Source: Montifringilla adamsi (taxonomy: Eukaryota > Chordata > Aves > Passeriformes > Passeridae). From it: a stretch of 64,000 bases of DNA. Below the pieces are notes generated by a model, which saw nothing but the letters and a program-made list of their open reading frames with translations, did no database searches and was not told the origin of the DNA. The stretch covers positions 458,329 through 522,328 of the forward strand of contig JAGGNK010006002.1 in NCBI GenBank assembly GCA_017590115.1. Reading direction: 5' to 3'. The translations under genes were made by a program, and so were the position numbers. Position 1 is the stretch's first letter; each line of letters begins with the position of its first letter. Of this stretch, positions 11,310 to 21,809 are shown in pieces.

Positions 11310-11549
11310 TTCCCACAGTGATCCCAAAGCTCAGCATTGTTCCCACAGCGATCCCAAAGCTCAGCATTGTTCCCACAGTGATCCCAAAGCTGAGTCATGT
11401 TCCCACAGTGATCCCAAAGCTCAGCATTGTTCTCACAGCGATCCCAAAGCTCAGCCCTGTTCCCACAGTGATCCCAAAGCTCAGCCCCATTCCCACAGTG
11501 ATCCCAAAGCTCAGCCCTGTTCCCACAGTGATCCCAAAGCTCAGCCCTG
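11310..11549. repeat. 30-bp minisatellite, eight exact-length units
   Basis: The unit TTCCCACAGTGATCCCAAAG + CTCAGCCCTG repeats at 11310, 11340, 11370, 11400, 11430, 11460, 11490 and 11520 with no length change, only point differences (for example CAGCG for CAGTG, GCATTG for GCCCTG). Because 30 is a multiple of three, two forward frames and two reverse frames stay open. They read as decapeptide repeats (SHSDPKAQHC, PTVIPKLSIV, SFGITVGTGL). There is no evidence of translation. The array begins 18 bases after the LTR's downstream target duplication. Confidence 0.97.
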
Positions 11550-13035
11550 CAGGAGCTGCCAGCAGTAAGTGACCCCTATCCCAGCTGGAGCAGGACAGGA
11601 CCATTTCTTCAGCAGCACTTCCAGGCAGCATCCCAACCCTTAACCGCCATCCCTGGCTCCAGGTGAGCCGGCTCCACATCCTGAGCCAGCTCCCCAGCCT
11701 GGTGTGGGCTGACAAGCCCCCCCATCCCTCCCTCAGGGCCTGCACACCTCACAAGGCACCGTCCCCCCCGAGCACGGCTGCTGCTGCTGTCCCTGGAGCA
11801 GCTCAGGAGTGGCGGTGGCAGCTCGGGGCTGCTCAGGCTGTCAGCTCTGAGCTCTGGCCCTGCTGACAATGCCCTGGGCTAGAAGACGCTCCTGTCACTC
11901 GCAATTAGCGTCAGCCCTGCTCACAGATGCCCGAGATATTCACAGGGAATGACCCTCGGAGTGCTGCTGGGGCATGAGGAGCTTCTCCAGTGGCTGAATG
12001 CAAACATTACTTTTGGGAAGGATGGGGCACCAAGGAGCTTCGCATGCGTGGGTCTGTCCCAGCACCGCCGTGTCCCCAGGGCAGGGATTGCAGCTCCTGT
12101 CCCCCTGTCCCACTGCAGGGGTGCAGATCCTTCCCTGAGGGATGGTGTAATCCACATCAATGCCTCCAGCCTGCGGGGTCTGCAGCCAGGAATTCAGGCC
12201 TGGCTTCCAGGAATTCCCGTGGATTCAGGAATTGCTGCTGTGTTCATGGGCTGACCCAGTGCTCCTGCAGTGACCTGCACACCTGTGCACACCTGGGGCC
12301 TCACAGGGTCTGATCCCTTCCTGATTTATGGGATCTCTTGCATGGCTCCTATGGCTTCTGATTTTCCCAAAATCCCCAGGATCTGTCTGACCTTTGACAC
12401 CTCTAATTCCTCCCCAAATTCCCTTGAACTTTACCCATGGGTTCAAACACAGACAAGAAACCTGTGCAGCAGTCTCATTTCCTTAGAAAACTGGGCTGGA
12501 GAACCTGAAAAGTGCCTTCCTAAGTTCAGAATTCCTATTTCAGCAGAAATTAACACCTGACAATTCATTTCCGTGATATAATACTTCATTAAACAGGAAT
12601 TCTGTGAGATACTAGCTTTCTAAAAATATTCCCTGGTTTCAGAAAAGGAATTCTGGTCCAGTGTATCTTAGTTTTATTATTTCCCCATTATTTCATGAAC
12701 ACTCTGCTCCCTCTAGCACAAATAATGTGTTATCATATAAGAGTTAATGTAGTCTGGCTTTTAGGGATTTTTTCACATCATTAAGTTCCTCTGCTGTTCA
12801 GCACTGATTGAAATGTCTCATCTCTTTCTAGATGAAAATGTCTGCAGCTTGCTGTAATCAAACACTTTCCAGTATAAACAGGATATTTGGACGTGGAAAA
12901 TACCAGATTTTCAATCAGTACTTAGGAACTGCTGCACTTCTCTAAAGCATTAGACACTTTTAAAGAGAATTATTGGATATTCATTGATAGCAGAATCTGT
13001 TGAGGTCCATTATTGACAAACAATGAAATACAAAA
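11550..13035. other. single-copy non-coding stretch; GC-rich then AT-rich
   Basis: 11560-12330 is GC-rich with overlapping frames on both strands and no recognisable protein. 12550-13020 is AT-rich and repeat-free, with words such as GCACAAATAATGTG and GAGTTAATGTAG. No exon with convincing splice sites was seen. Confidence 0.4.
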
Positions 13036-13265
13036 TAATAGAGAATTGTAGAATCATTAAAGAAAAGCCCTCCAGGGTAATTGAATCCAGCCTGTCACCA
13101 ATCTCCAGTTTGTCCCCAGCCCAGAGCACTGAGTGCCACATCCAGGGCTTCCTTGGACACCTCCAGGGGTGAGGACTCTCCCCTCCCTGGGCAGTTCCAA
13201 TGCCTGGCCACCCTTTCCATGAAGAAATTCCTCCTGATGTCCAATACAAACAGGAAAAAAGTTAA
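13036..13265 (-). mobile_element. CR1 LINE 3' end (group C)
   Basis: Begins with TAGAATCATTAAAGAAAAGC and continues through CTTCCTTGGACACCTCCAGG, TTCCAATGCCTGGCCACCC and TTTCCATGAAGAAATTCCTC. These are the blocks of the group with the 'gaagtggtggagtcaccatc' middle. It is a different subfamily from the copy that follows it. Confidence 0.9.
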
Positions 13266-13340
13266 ACAATGTCAGAATGGGTTTATAGGAACAGAAATAT
13301 TTCCTATATCTCTGGAGAGGAACTTTTCACAAGAGCATGC

Positions 13341-13617
13341 TGTGTTAGGACAAGAGTGAATGGCCTTAGCTTGAAGCAGGGCAGGGCTGGGTGGGATATT
13401 GGGAATTAGGAATTGTTCCCTGGCAGGGTGGGCAGGCCCTGGCACAGGGTGCCCAGAGCAGCTGTGGCTGCCCCTGCATCCCTGGCAGTGTCCAAGGCAG
13501 GTTGGACACTGGGGCTTGGAGCAGCCTGGGACAGTGGGAGGTGTCCCTGCCATGGCAGGGGGGGCACTGGGTGGGCTTTTAGGGCCTTTCCAACCCAAAC
13601 CAGTCTGGGATTCCACA
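13341..13617 (+). mobile_element. CR1 LINE 3' end (group A)
   Basis: Forward copy running from TTAGGACAAGAGTGAATGGC through 'ggcaggccctggcacagggt' to TTTCCAACCCAAACCAGTCTGGGATTCC. Together with the reverse copy at 13036-13265, the two 5' ends face each other. Confidence 0.93.
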
Positions 13618-14649
13618 AAATACAGCCCTTCACACACTGACTGAGAAAAAGCACCTTTATCTTTCTCTGCTTCAAAAATATACCAACTTAATGCAGCAAA
13701 TAGAGGAGAAAAATCACTGGAAATTTTTGCATAGAAAATCACTGAATCAAGAACAGAACTTTCCAGTACTCCAAAAATAAATACAATTTTAAAATTTTAA
13801 ATGGAAAATTTAGATATTTTCCATGGCTTTTACAGACTTGCACATTTTTCCTCCATTTCAGCACATCCTTAAGGACTTGGAAAGATGAAACTCACAAGTT
13901 TTGAAATAAAAATGCAAGTTAAAAACTGAAACATCTGGAATAAAGATTTTACTGTTCAGTATCTCTATTTCCAGGCACAGTCACTCCTCCCTTCCAAACA
14001 CATTTCTAGTAAAAAGCAGAAGCTGCCCCATAAAAGAGTGAGTTTGCACTGATGAGAAGAGATTGTCGCTTATCCCTGGGAGCCAAATCAGCATCTTTGC
14101 CTGCAGTGCTGCAGGGCCCTGAGGCGGCTCTTCCTGCTGGGGTTCCCACCCCTTGGTGCAGCTGGTGGTGCAGCTTTGCTGAGCTCAGAGCTCCCAGACC
14201 CCGCCAGCCTGGGGTGAAGCTCTCCTTGAATCGCAGAGGAGGCTGAAAAGCAGCACCTGCTCTGCCTGTGGAGCTGGGATGGGCTTGTTCCAGGTGAGGA
14301 GCTCATTATCCATGAGGAATATGGACCAGCCAGGAGCGCTGTTTGCCTCCCCAAATCAGATGGAAATTCTCCATCGTTAGCTCCGCCAATGGTGCACCCG
14401 CTGTGTCCAGAACTGGAGCAAGAGGGGGATGGATTTTAGGAGGCTCCTCATAAAGGGAGCTGGAGCTGAATTCTGGCAGGGGCATGTTCAAGGTGGCCCA
14501 GGGTGCTTAATCAAAATCTGCTTCCTGTGGAATGTGTGGTTATGGAGCAAAACCCCATCGGTGGTGAGGGATCAGAGGAGCAGCTCTCTGATCCCAGAAC
14601 AAGGTGAGGAGTTATGGACCTCCTCTGGATCTTCTCTGAATTTGTGGGA
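13618..14649. other. single-copy non-coding stretch
   Basis: AT-rich to about 13970, then GC-rich around 14090-14420. No gene recognised. Confidence 0.4.
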
Positions 14650-14803
14650 ATATTTGGTTGGATCCCTGGCAGTGTCCAAGGCCAGGTTGGATGGGCTTTG
14701 AGCACCCTGAGACAGTGGAAGGTGGCACTGGATGATCCTGGCAGGGGTGGCACTGGATGATCCTTAAGGTCCCTTCCAGCCCAAGCCATTCCATGATTCC
14801 ATG
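14650..14803 (+). mobile_element. CR1 LINE 3' end (group A) with small internal repeat
   Basis: Runs from 'atccctggcagtgtccaagg' to 'gcccaagccattccatgatt'. The phrase GGTGGCACTGGATGATCCT occurs twice 29 bases apart (near 14723 and 14748), a small slippage duplication inside the element. Confidence 0.88.
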
Positions 14804-16995
14804 AGCTCATCAACATCCAGACTGCCATCATTCAACACATCAGTCTAGAGGCAAAGTGCAGAGAGACCATAGCCAAACATGCCAATAAAGGTGGGAGATG
14901 AATTAATTTAGAGCTAGAAAATATAAAGTAAGAAGCATCTGCTTGGTCAAAAGCTCAGACTCTGACAATTCGGTTTAGTCCCAGCATTGGGGTATAGTAA
15001 CAGTGTTTGTGTGGACACGTTTATCTACATAAAATGGACATTTCAGGCTTGTCTGATTTAAGTGTCACATTCTGGATGAGTCCAGCAATGATTGGTCTTA
15101 TCTTCCTGAAATTATTTCTTCTGGGAGACTCTTCAAAAACCAGGTGCCCCAAATTTCACAAATTGGACATTTTCTCCTTGCTGGCCTGAAGTCCCAAATT
15201 GCACTGAGTGCATGATAAACTCCAGAAGGAATTTCCAGCAATGGCTCACGGAAGACACAGTTTTGATGCAAAGCAACCAATCTCAGCAGGAGACAAATAA
15301 CAATTCCAGCTCTAATAGGTAACAGCTGGCAGGGAAACACGGTCCAAGGTCTGTCAAAACAAGTCAGACTTCACGGCAAAAATGATTGAACACAAGATCT
15401 GCTTTTCTGCATAATCCGAGTCTCTGGTTGTGTTTGAGTTACTCCATATCTCAACTGGAAAATATCTTTCTGGGGGAAAAAGTGATTTTTTTTTACTAAA
15501 GTATTGGTGGAGCTTCAGAATCCAACAATCCCTACTGTGATTGTTCCAGAGCTGGGTTAACCTCTGTTAAACATTTATGTTTTACTTGCAATGTGAGTTT
15601 GTCTGGTTTAAGTTCCTGGTGCTTGGTCTCCTCACTCTGCTGGCAGGCTGAGGACTCCAACACATGAAACATTTGGAATCTCCAAGGCTTCTAGCCCTGG
15701 CTCCTCATCCTCCTCACTTTGTATGGATGGGTCCAATTCCCAAGGCTTTTGACAACTCATTTTGCAAGCAGTGTTTTGGTTTGGTGTTTGTTTGGGGATT
15801 TCAATGGGACACGAAGGTGCTCCCAATCCATCGATACTCACAGTCTAACTTTTCCTTTTCGTGTTGGTCTGCTTCAGTGTAAATGCTTAATATTAATAAT
15901 TTAGAAGGGCTGCATTTCATATTCAACTCTATTTCATGTAGCAAAAAAAAATTAAATTCAAACACTGACTTCAAAAAGGAACAATCAGGTCTGGCCAGTA
16001 AAAAACATACACATTTTAACACTTTCAACCTCCCCTTGGTGTCTTTTTTTTCTGTGTCGTGCAGGACGCTAATTAGATTCCTAGACTAATGAACTATTTG
16101 GTTAGACTGAACCCATATTTGTTTCAAGGAAGTAACTTCAGTAAAGTGAAAGTCAGCACACCAAAACATTTTCAGTCATTTTAAACTCTTTGAAACCCAC
16201 ATATAAAATCTACCAGAGAAGCGTTTTATGTCAAGGACAAGATTTTTTCTTTTTATACAAACTTTTGACTCTTATCTTCAAATTATCTTGTGAAGTTAGA
16301 AATTTTAATTTAAGTAAATGAGATTTAAATAAATTCCCCAAAAGAACTCTGAAAATGAAAACAAACAAAAAAAAAAAACAAACACACACACACAAAAAAA
16401 AAAAAAAAATAGAAAATGGAAGAAAATAAGAGGAGAGAACTCATGGAGAAAGATGAGACATTCACTTTGAAACAAAATAAAGTTATAGTCCATAAAATAG
16501 TTTCATATTGCCAATCAGCTGCTCTGTGAACAATCAGCTGTGATTAAGGGTTTGTGTTCCATGATCTGCAGGAGGTTCCTGTAAAACTCTGTTGCTGCTG
16601 AAGCTCCAGCCCTGAATCTCCAAAGGAGGCTTGGAAAACGCATTTTCCTGAATGGTTCCAGTCTCCTCCTGATCCAAGCCAAGCCTAATTGCCTGATTAT
16701 TGATTATCCCTTTGGAGTGCAGTCATCACGACATCGGCTGGATTTGCCATCTGCCTGTCTCGTTAACAACCTGTCTATTTCCCCACAAGCTGTCTCTCCC
16801 AGGGAAAACACAGATGGTTCCCTCCCGAGCACGTCCTGGGAAGGGCTGCAAACACAGATGGCTTTGGAGGAAGCACAATGGGGAAAGAACTTTGCTTTTC
16901 CTCTCCTTTGGAACCCTGGTGATCGCCTGCCTCGGATCAGCCGGGCTCTGTCCTCCCCTTGTGGCTCTGGGATGTTCACGGACATTTCCAAACTT
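14804..16995. other. single-copy non-coding stretch with A-rich/CA low complexity
   Basis: About 2.2 kb with no gene. At 16361-16410 there is an A-rich tract with a short (CA)n core. The rest is AT-rich unique sequence. Confidence 0.45.
16361..16410. repeat. A-rich / (CA)n low-complexity tract
   Basis: Runs of A interrupted by ACAAACAAA and by CACACACACACA. Read on the reverse strand it produces a phenylalanine-rich spurious peptide. Confidence 0.9.
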
Positions 16996-17215
16996 AGAAT
17001 CATGAAATCATGGAATCATGGAATGGTTTGGGTGGGAAGGGACCTTAAAGGCCACCCAGTACCACCCCTGCCATGGCAGGGACACCTCCCACTGTCCCAG
17101 GCTGCTCCCAGCCCCAGTGTCCAGCCTGGCCTTGGGCACTGCCAGGGATCCAGGGGCAGCCCCAGCTGCTCTGGGCACCCTGTGCCAGGGCCTCACCCCT
17201 CACACAGGGAAGGAT
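16996..17215 (-). mobile_element. CR1 LINE 3' end (group A)
   Basis: Contains three tandem 8-base terminal words (AATCATGA, AATCATGG, AATCATGG), the characteristic CR1 3' microsatellite, then TGGTTTGGGTGGGAAGGGAC. One of the better preserved copies. A 310-codon open frame running through it (16717-17649) is a by-product. Confidence 0.95.
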
Positions 17216-17430
17216 TCCAGGCCTGGTCACCAAGAATTTGGAGTTGGGGTTTCAGCTGGAATTCTCATAGATCACATTTAAATACCCAGAGACCCCTTTG
17301 GAGCCTGGAGTTGACTTGGAAGGACCAGGCAGAATCCAGGCTTAGCAGCTATTGCAGACCCATGAAGGGGGATTACTTTTGTTATCTTGATTATACCCAG
17401 AACAGCACTGATCTCCCTGGGATCATGAAC

Positions 17431-17580
17431 ACAGAGTCATGGACTAGTCTGAGCTGGAATGGGCTCAAAAGGATCACCGAGTCCAGCTCCTGGCCCTGCA
17501 CAGGACTCCCCCAACAACCCCACTCTGTGCCTCAGAGTGTTCTCCAAACATTTCCTAGACTCTTGCGCTTTGGCAGGGGA
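17431..17580 (-). mobile_element. CR1 LINE 3' end (variant)
   Basis: ACAGAGTCATGGACTAGTC, then GAGCTGGAATGGGCTC, then CCGAGTCCAGCTCCTGGCCC and CCCCCAACAACCCCACTCTG. This is a CR1 variant with the 'ctgcacaggac' stretch, distinct from the copy 200 bases upstream. Confidence 0.8.
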
Positions 17581-20569
17581 GCCCAGTTCATCAAAAAAGA
17601 TTTCAGTGGTAACCAAGATGTCCAAAATAGCTCCGGAAAATACCCTTGAGAACTGACCCAGGTATTCCCAGCCCCAGGAAGAGAAATTCCACCCCCAGAG
17701 CTTTTGCTGCTGCTCCCCAGGTGATGTGCCTGGCACATGGAGACAGGTCTTCAAAGGAATTAGAGAGGAGCAATGGGCTGATGATGAGCAACTAGTAATT
17801 AGCAGAGTAATTAGAGCAGGCAGAGTGAGGAAAGAAGTGCTGGCTCTGCTCCATCTGACCCTGAACCGTGAGGATCCTGCAGCACAGTTAAGGTAAAATG
17901 GGAAGGGAGAGCAGAGTGATCCACGTGCAAAGCAGCAGGAGATGGGAATATTCCCAACACCATCAGAGCAGAGCTGGGGCTGTTCTTGCTGCTTTGGGCC
18001 ATCTCCAGCCTCCTCAGGTGCTATCTGGGGAGAGGTGAGAGAGATTTAAGCTTCACTAAAAGCATTTCTGCTTGTATTAGTGAAGAGTTCCCTCGTGCCC
18101 CCATTTTCACTCCAGGCCCACTACAAAACTCACTGAGGATCGATCTGTCCAAGACAATTTTTCCACTCCATGGTCCCTGCAGCTTTCCCCCTTTTCCAAG
18201 AAGAAAGACTTTTGAAGGATTAGTTCCACCACAGTTTTATTGTTCAGAGCTTGGTGTTTCTGAAATGGGTGTGAGAGGGGGATTAACCTGCCTTGAGCCT
18301 CAGCTCTCCACAGGGAGATTGCAGAACCCCCGAGCCTGCGTGATGTGCAGGAGCAGGGAAGAGATGCCAGCACGAGGATTTGGGGTTTATCCAAAGGTCA
18401 GACAAATCCTGGTAAACGGAACAGCTCTGAAATGTGAGCTGCTGGGAGGGTGCAGGGTGAAAGCAGGAACTGGTGGTCATTTGGTCAGCTGGGCTTGTGC
18501 TCACCTGCAGAGTGTGAGCTAAAGGCCTGTGCCTAGAGGGGTTTCTCTAAAACCAGAGCAGGGCTTTGGGAAGGAAGATTTCCTAAAATTGAGAATCATG
18601 GTTATAATGGAGTTATTTCCAAAGTGGGTACCAAACCCATCTAAAAGATGGTGCTGTTTCCACAGAACTCCTAAAGATTCCCAGCTGAACATCAGGTCAT
18701 TCCCTTGCCAGATAAAACTTCCACCCTGAGTGCATTATTCACTCAGCTCATTAAAGCCATACCATTAAATTTAAGTTTGTTTTTCCTTTATCTGCAAATT
18801 TAAAGAAATACACCCTTGGATGCATTTTAGAGAGATCTGTCTGGTTCTTACTCTACCAGAAGCGAGAGGAATGTGGAGCTCATGACCATAATTTATTGCT
18901 GTTGGTGTCCCAGGAGGGCTTAGAGCCCTTCTCTGAATGTGGGCACTTTGGATCCCATGTTGGAAACAGCTGGATCTCTCCCCTGGCCACTGGAGAAGAG
19001 GGAGATCAGGATTTCAGCACTTTGTAACTCATTTCCCAGAGGCCTCAGGCCTTGGAATCCCAAATCATTTATCAAAGCTCATGCAGAGACTTTGCACAGA
19101 CACACACTACAAGTAAATCACCAGAACTATCAGTGCTTCAGTCTCCATACACTGCTGTCCTTTCAAAAACCCTTCCCACTCCTCAGTTATCCAGCTTGCC
19201 CAGCTGGTATTTTCCTCTGGTACTTGTGTTTGTAGAGGAAAATGAAGTTGTCAGGCTTCAAATGTTCTTTCATCGTCTGAGCGGATTTGCCAGAGCAGCT
19301 GTGCTGTTTGGAGGCTTCTCCTAAAGCTTTACCATAATTGCCTTTTGGAGTGGCAATTCCCTGAGCCCCACAGTGGATCTCCCGTGGGATTGCTCAGGTG
19401 TGGGCAGGAATTAGGGAAGCACAAAATCCCCTGGCGGTACCAATGATACCTGGGGACAGGTTTGCCCCAGGAAAGCTCCGCACCAGGACTGTCCCTCACT
19501 CCCCCTCCACACACTGAATACTCTCCAATAATCTCTATTACGCTCTAATATTACTCTCTAATAATCCAGCCATCCCTGGCAGCTCCTTGGAGCAGCCACG
19601 GGCCAGATGAGTGCTGCAGCACCTGAGCTCAAACTGCTCCTGAGGCACCTCCTGCAGCTGCTGGCCTTCAAAACTGCCTTTACTGCTCTTGCTGTGGGAT
19701 GAGGCACTCTGGATTAGCCTTAAACCCAGCCTATGGAGCCATTTAGCCTTCAGAAGGACGTGTGGAGTAATTGCTGCCCTCTTCAATCACTGCTGAGCAC
19801 TTTAAATATGCAGGAGATCAGCTCAGCCTTTGAGCTGTGTTTGAGAAAATGGGGTGGAAAATGTCCCGGAGGCAATTTGCCTGTTAAACAGCCACGGTTC
19901 CTCAGGCAAGAGAACCCAAGGACCCTGAATCCTGGGAGACACAGAGGGAGGATGTGGCCCCAGAGCTTCTGGGAGTTTCTCCGGCTGTGAGACTGCAAGC
20001 AGCTGGGCTGAGAGGGAGCCTGTTTTCCTGCAGAGCCCTGTGCATCCAGGGCACAGCTCCACGGCCGGCTGCAGTGGGACACCCAGGCTCCTTTCCATTT
20101 GTTTACTGTAATTTTGTACCAGTTATGGGGTGTAACTTTTTTTTTGCTGGGGTTTGCCAGGTGTTCACATTCAGTTTAGAAGCTTCACATCCACAGAGCT
20201 CCTGCCCAGAGCTTGCTCCTGCTTTCTCCATCCAGCCTGCTCCCAGTCCTTAAAGGTTTTACCTTAAAGCTGTCCCACATTCTGCAGTACCAAGTGTCCA
20301 GCAGGACTGCCCAGCTCACTGGGAACAGAGAAACCAGCACATTGAAATAGTCAAGCACCTCCCATCTGAACACATCTCAGGTGCCCCATGGTGTCCTGGA
20401 CACTACACCAGACTGATGAATCAAAGATATTAGAAAGTAGTGATATGGGAAACATATATGTATATGAAAATTCAGAGTTTTAGAAGCATATAATGTACTT
20501 AGGAGGGTGGAGGAAAACATAAATATATATAACTTGTTTAGTAAATTTGCAGAAGTACAGAACACAGTT
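17581..20569. other. single-copy non-coding stretch
   Basis: About 3 kb without recognisable gene or repeat. It includes a paired AGTAATTAG word (17794-17814, listed separately) and a 178-codon frame at 17986-18522 with no recognisable family. The left half of an older LTR may begin before 20570. Confidence 0.4.
17794..17814 (+). promoter_or_regulatory. paired homeodomain-type sites
   Basis: AGTAATTAG occurs at 17794-17802 and again at 17806-17814, a 12-base start-to-start spacing. TAATTA is the classic homeodomain core. A pair at about one helical turn could bind two proteins on one face, but function is inferred only. Confidence 0.25.
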
Positions 20570-21809
20570 TGTAACAGGAATGTAACTTGCTAGGTAGAGA
20601 CTACTTGTAACAGAACACATAAGAATTTAGTTGCTAAGTGAAGGCCATAAAGATAAGAAAATTCAGTAAAGCAAGACTCAGGTACTGTTGAAACCCATAA
20701 AGCAGAACCTTTTGCTTAAGGAGCCAGCAAGAACCAGGCTCCTGATTTTGACCAGGACAAACTGACCTGAGAGAAAGCCAAACCTCCAGTGCACCTGCCC
20801 AGAAGAAGGGTCAGGCAGCGAACATGGAGGAAGATGATGTTCCTTCATCAAAGACCCACCAGCACCAGCAGGCATGGCACCACCAAAGACTCCGGGCAGG
20901 GGATGGGTGGGCAAGGAGGTGTCGACTTGGGGGATCAATGTGCATTTAAACCTGAAACCTGTCTCACCAGGTGTGGCAGCGGGTTTTTATGAGCTTCAAA
21001 GTTATTTCTATCGTAATAGTTAGTGGTTCAATGTTAGTTAAGAAAAAGGGTTTGATCCTTGTACCTCCATTTTGTCCCCTCATGATGGTTTCTCCCCACG
21101 TTTTCCCACCATTTATCTGACGCTCAGTGTGCCTGTCCCCCTGCTCCTCCCTTCCCTCCCTTGTATGGACTTGTCAACCCAAGTTGTGCTGTCCCCTTCC
21201 CTTGTCCATCAACCTCGATCCACCCCTTTTGTTCCAAAGATTCAATGTCAATTACCCTGGTTCTCACAGTTGATTTGTCCCAGAGGCTTCTCCCCTCCCC
21301 TGTGTCTACCTCATTCGTCGTGTTAGGTCCCTTGCTCCTCCCTGAGTGTTTTCCCACTGGCTATGTGATGCTCCCACCCCCTAGACAAACCCCCTTTAAA
21401 AACCCTAACCGGAGTGCTGTCCCTCTCTCACTCGTCCCTGGCCTGTCCTTTGAATAAAGTTTAACTGGACTGCGTAGGTGTGTTCTGTCCTTCGGTTCTT
21501 TACCTGAGGATCCTGGTGGTGCCTTGCTGCAGCGTCACCCACACCTCTGCTCCAACTGCCACCTGAAAAGCCTCGGCAGAGGCTCAGGGGCAGCCCCTCT
21601 TGTGTGTCCCTCCGGTCACCCAGGGAGCTTGCTAGCCTAGCCGGCATTCCAGTGCTCTGTGACCGCAGGAGAACCACAACCAGGTACATATGGCTTTGGT
21701 GGAAATATTCCCCATGCGTCCCAGCTGGAATAACACATACCTGCTTTACAATCTTTAATTGTAAAGCCCTTATTCTGCAAATCAGTGGGCCTGGCCAAAG
21801 TTCATTACA
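20570..21809 (+). mobile_element. probable older LTR, split by a younger solo LTR
   Basis: With the 20972-21678 element and one target duplication removed, the flanks join as ...CTCACCAGG|TACATATGGC. The joined sequence then has an LTR-like order: a TTTAAA box (GCATTTAAACC near 20941), a weak AATAAC in place of AATAAA (CTGGAATAACACA) and U5-like CTGCTTTACAATCTTTAATTG. Candidate ends are TGTAA at 20570 and TTACA at 21809. No matching target duplication was found for these ends, so both boundaries are tentative. Confidence 0.4.
20966..21684 (+). mobile_element. class II-like ERV solo LTR with perfect 6-bp target duplication
   Basis: The LTR body is 20972-21678 (707 bp), beginning TGTGGCAGCGG and ending GAACCACA, so the termini TGTGG/CCACA are perfect inverted repeats. 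ACCAGG precedes it (20966-20971) and follows it (21679-21684). Inside, a TATA-like TTTAAAAA (21395-21402) lies about 50 bases before AATAAA (21453-21458), the U3-R layout of an LTR promoter and polyadenylation region. A 6-bp duplication is typical of alpha/betaretrovirus-related (ERVK) elements. No internal genes remain, so it is a solo LTR produced by LTR-LTR recombination. Confidence 0.92.

Noticed and set aside
16717..17649. 310-codon forward open frame
   Set aside because: It runs through two reverse-strand CR1 3' ends; the peptide contains translated CR1 terminal words rather than a protein domain.
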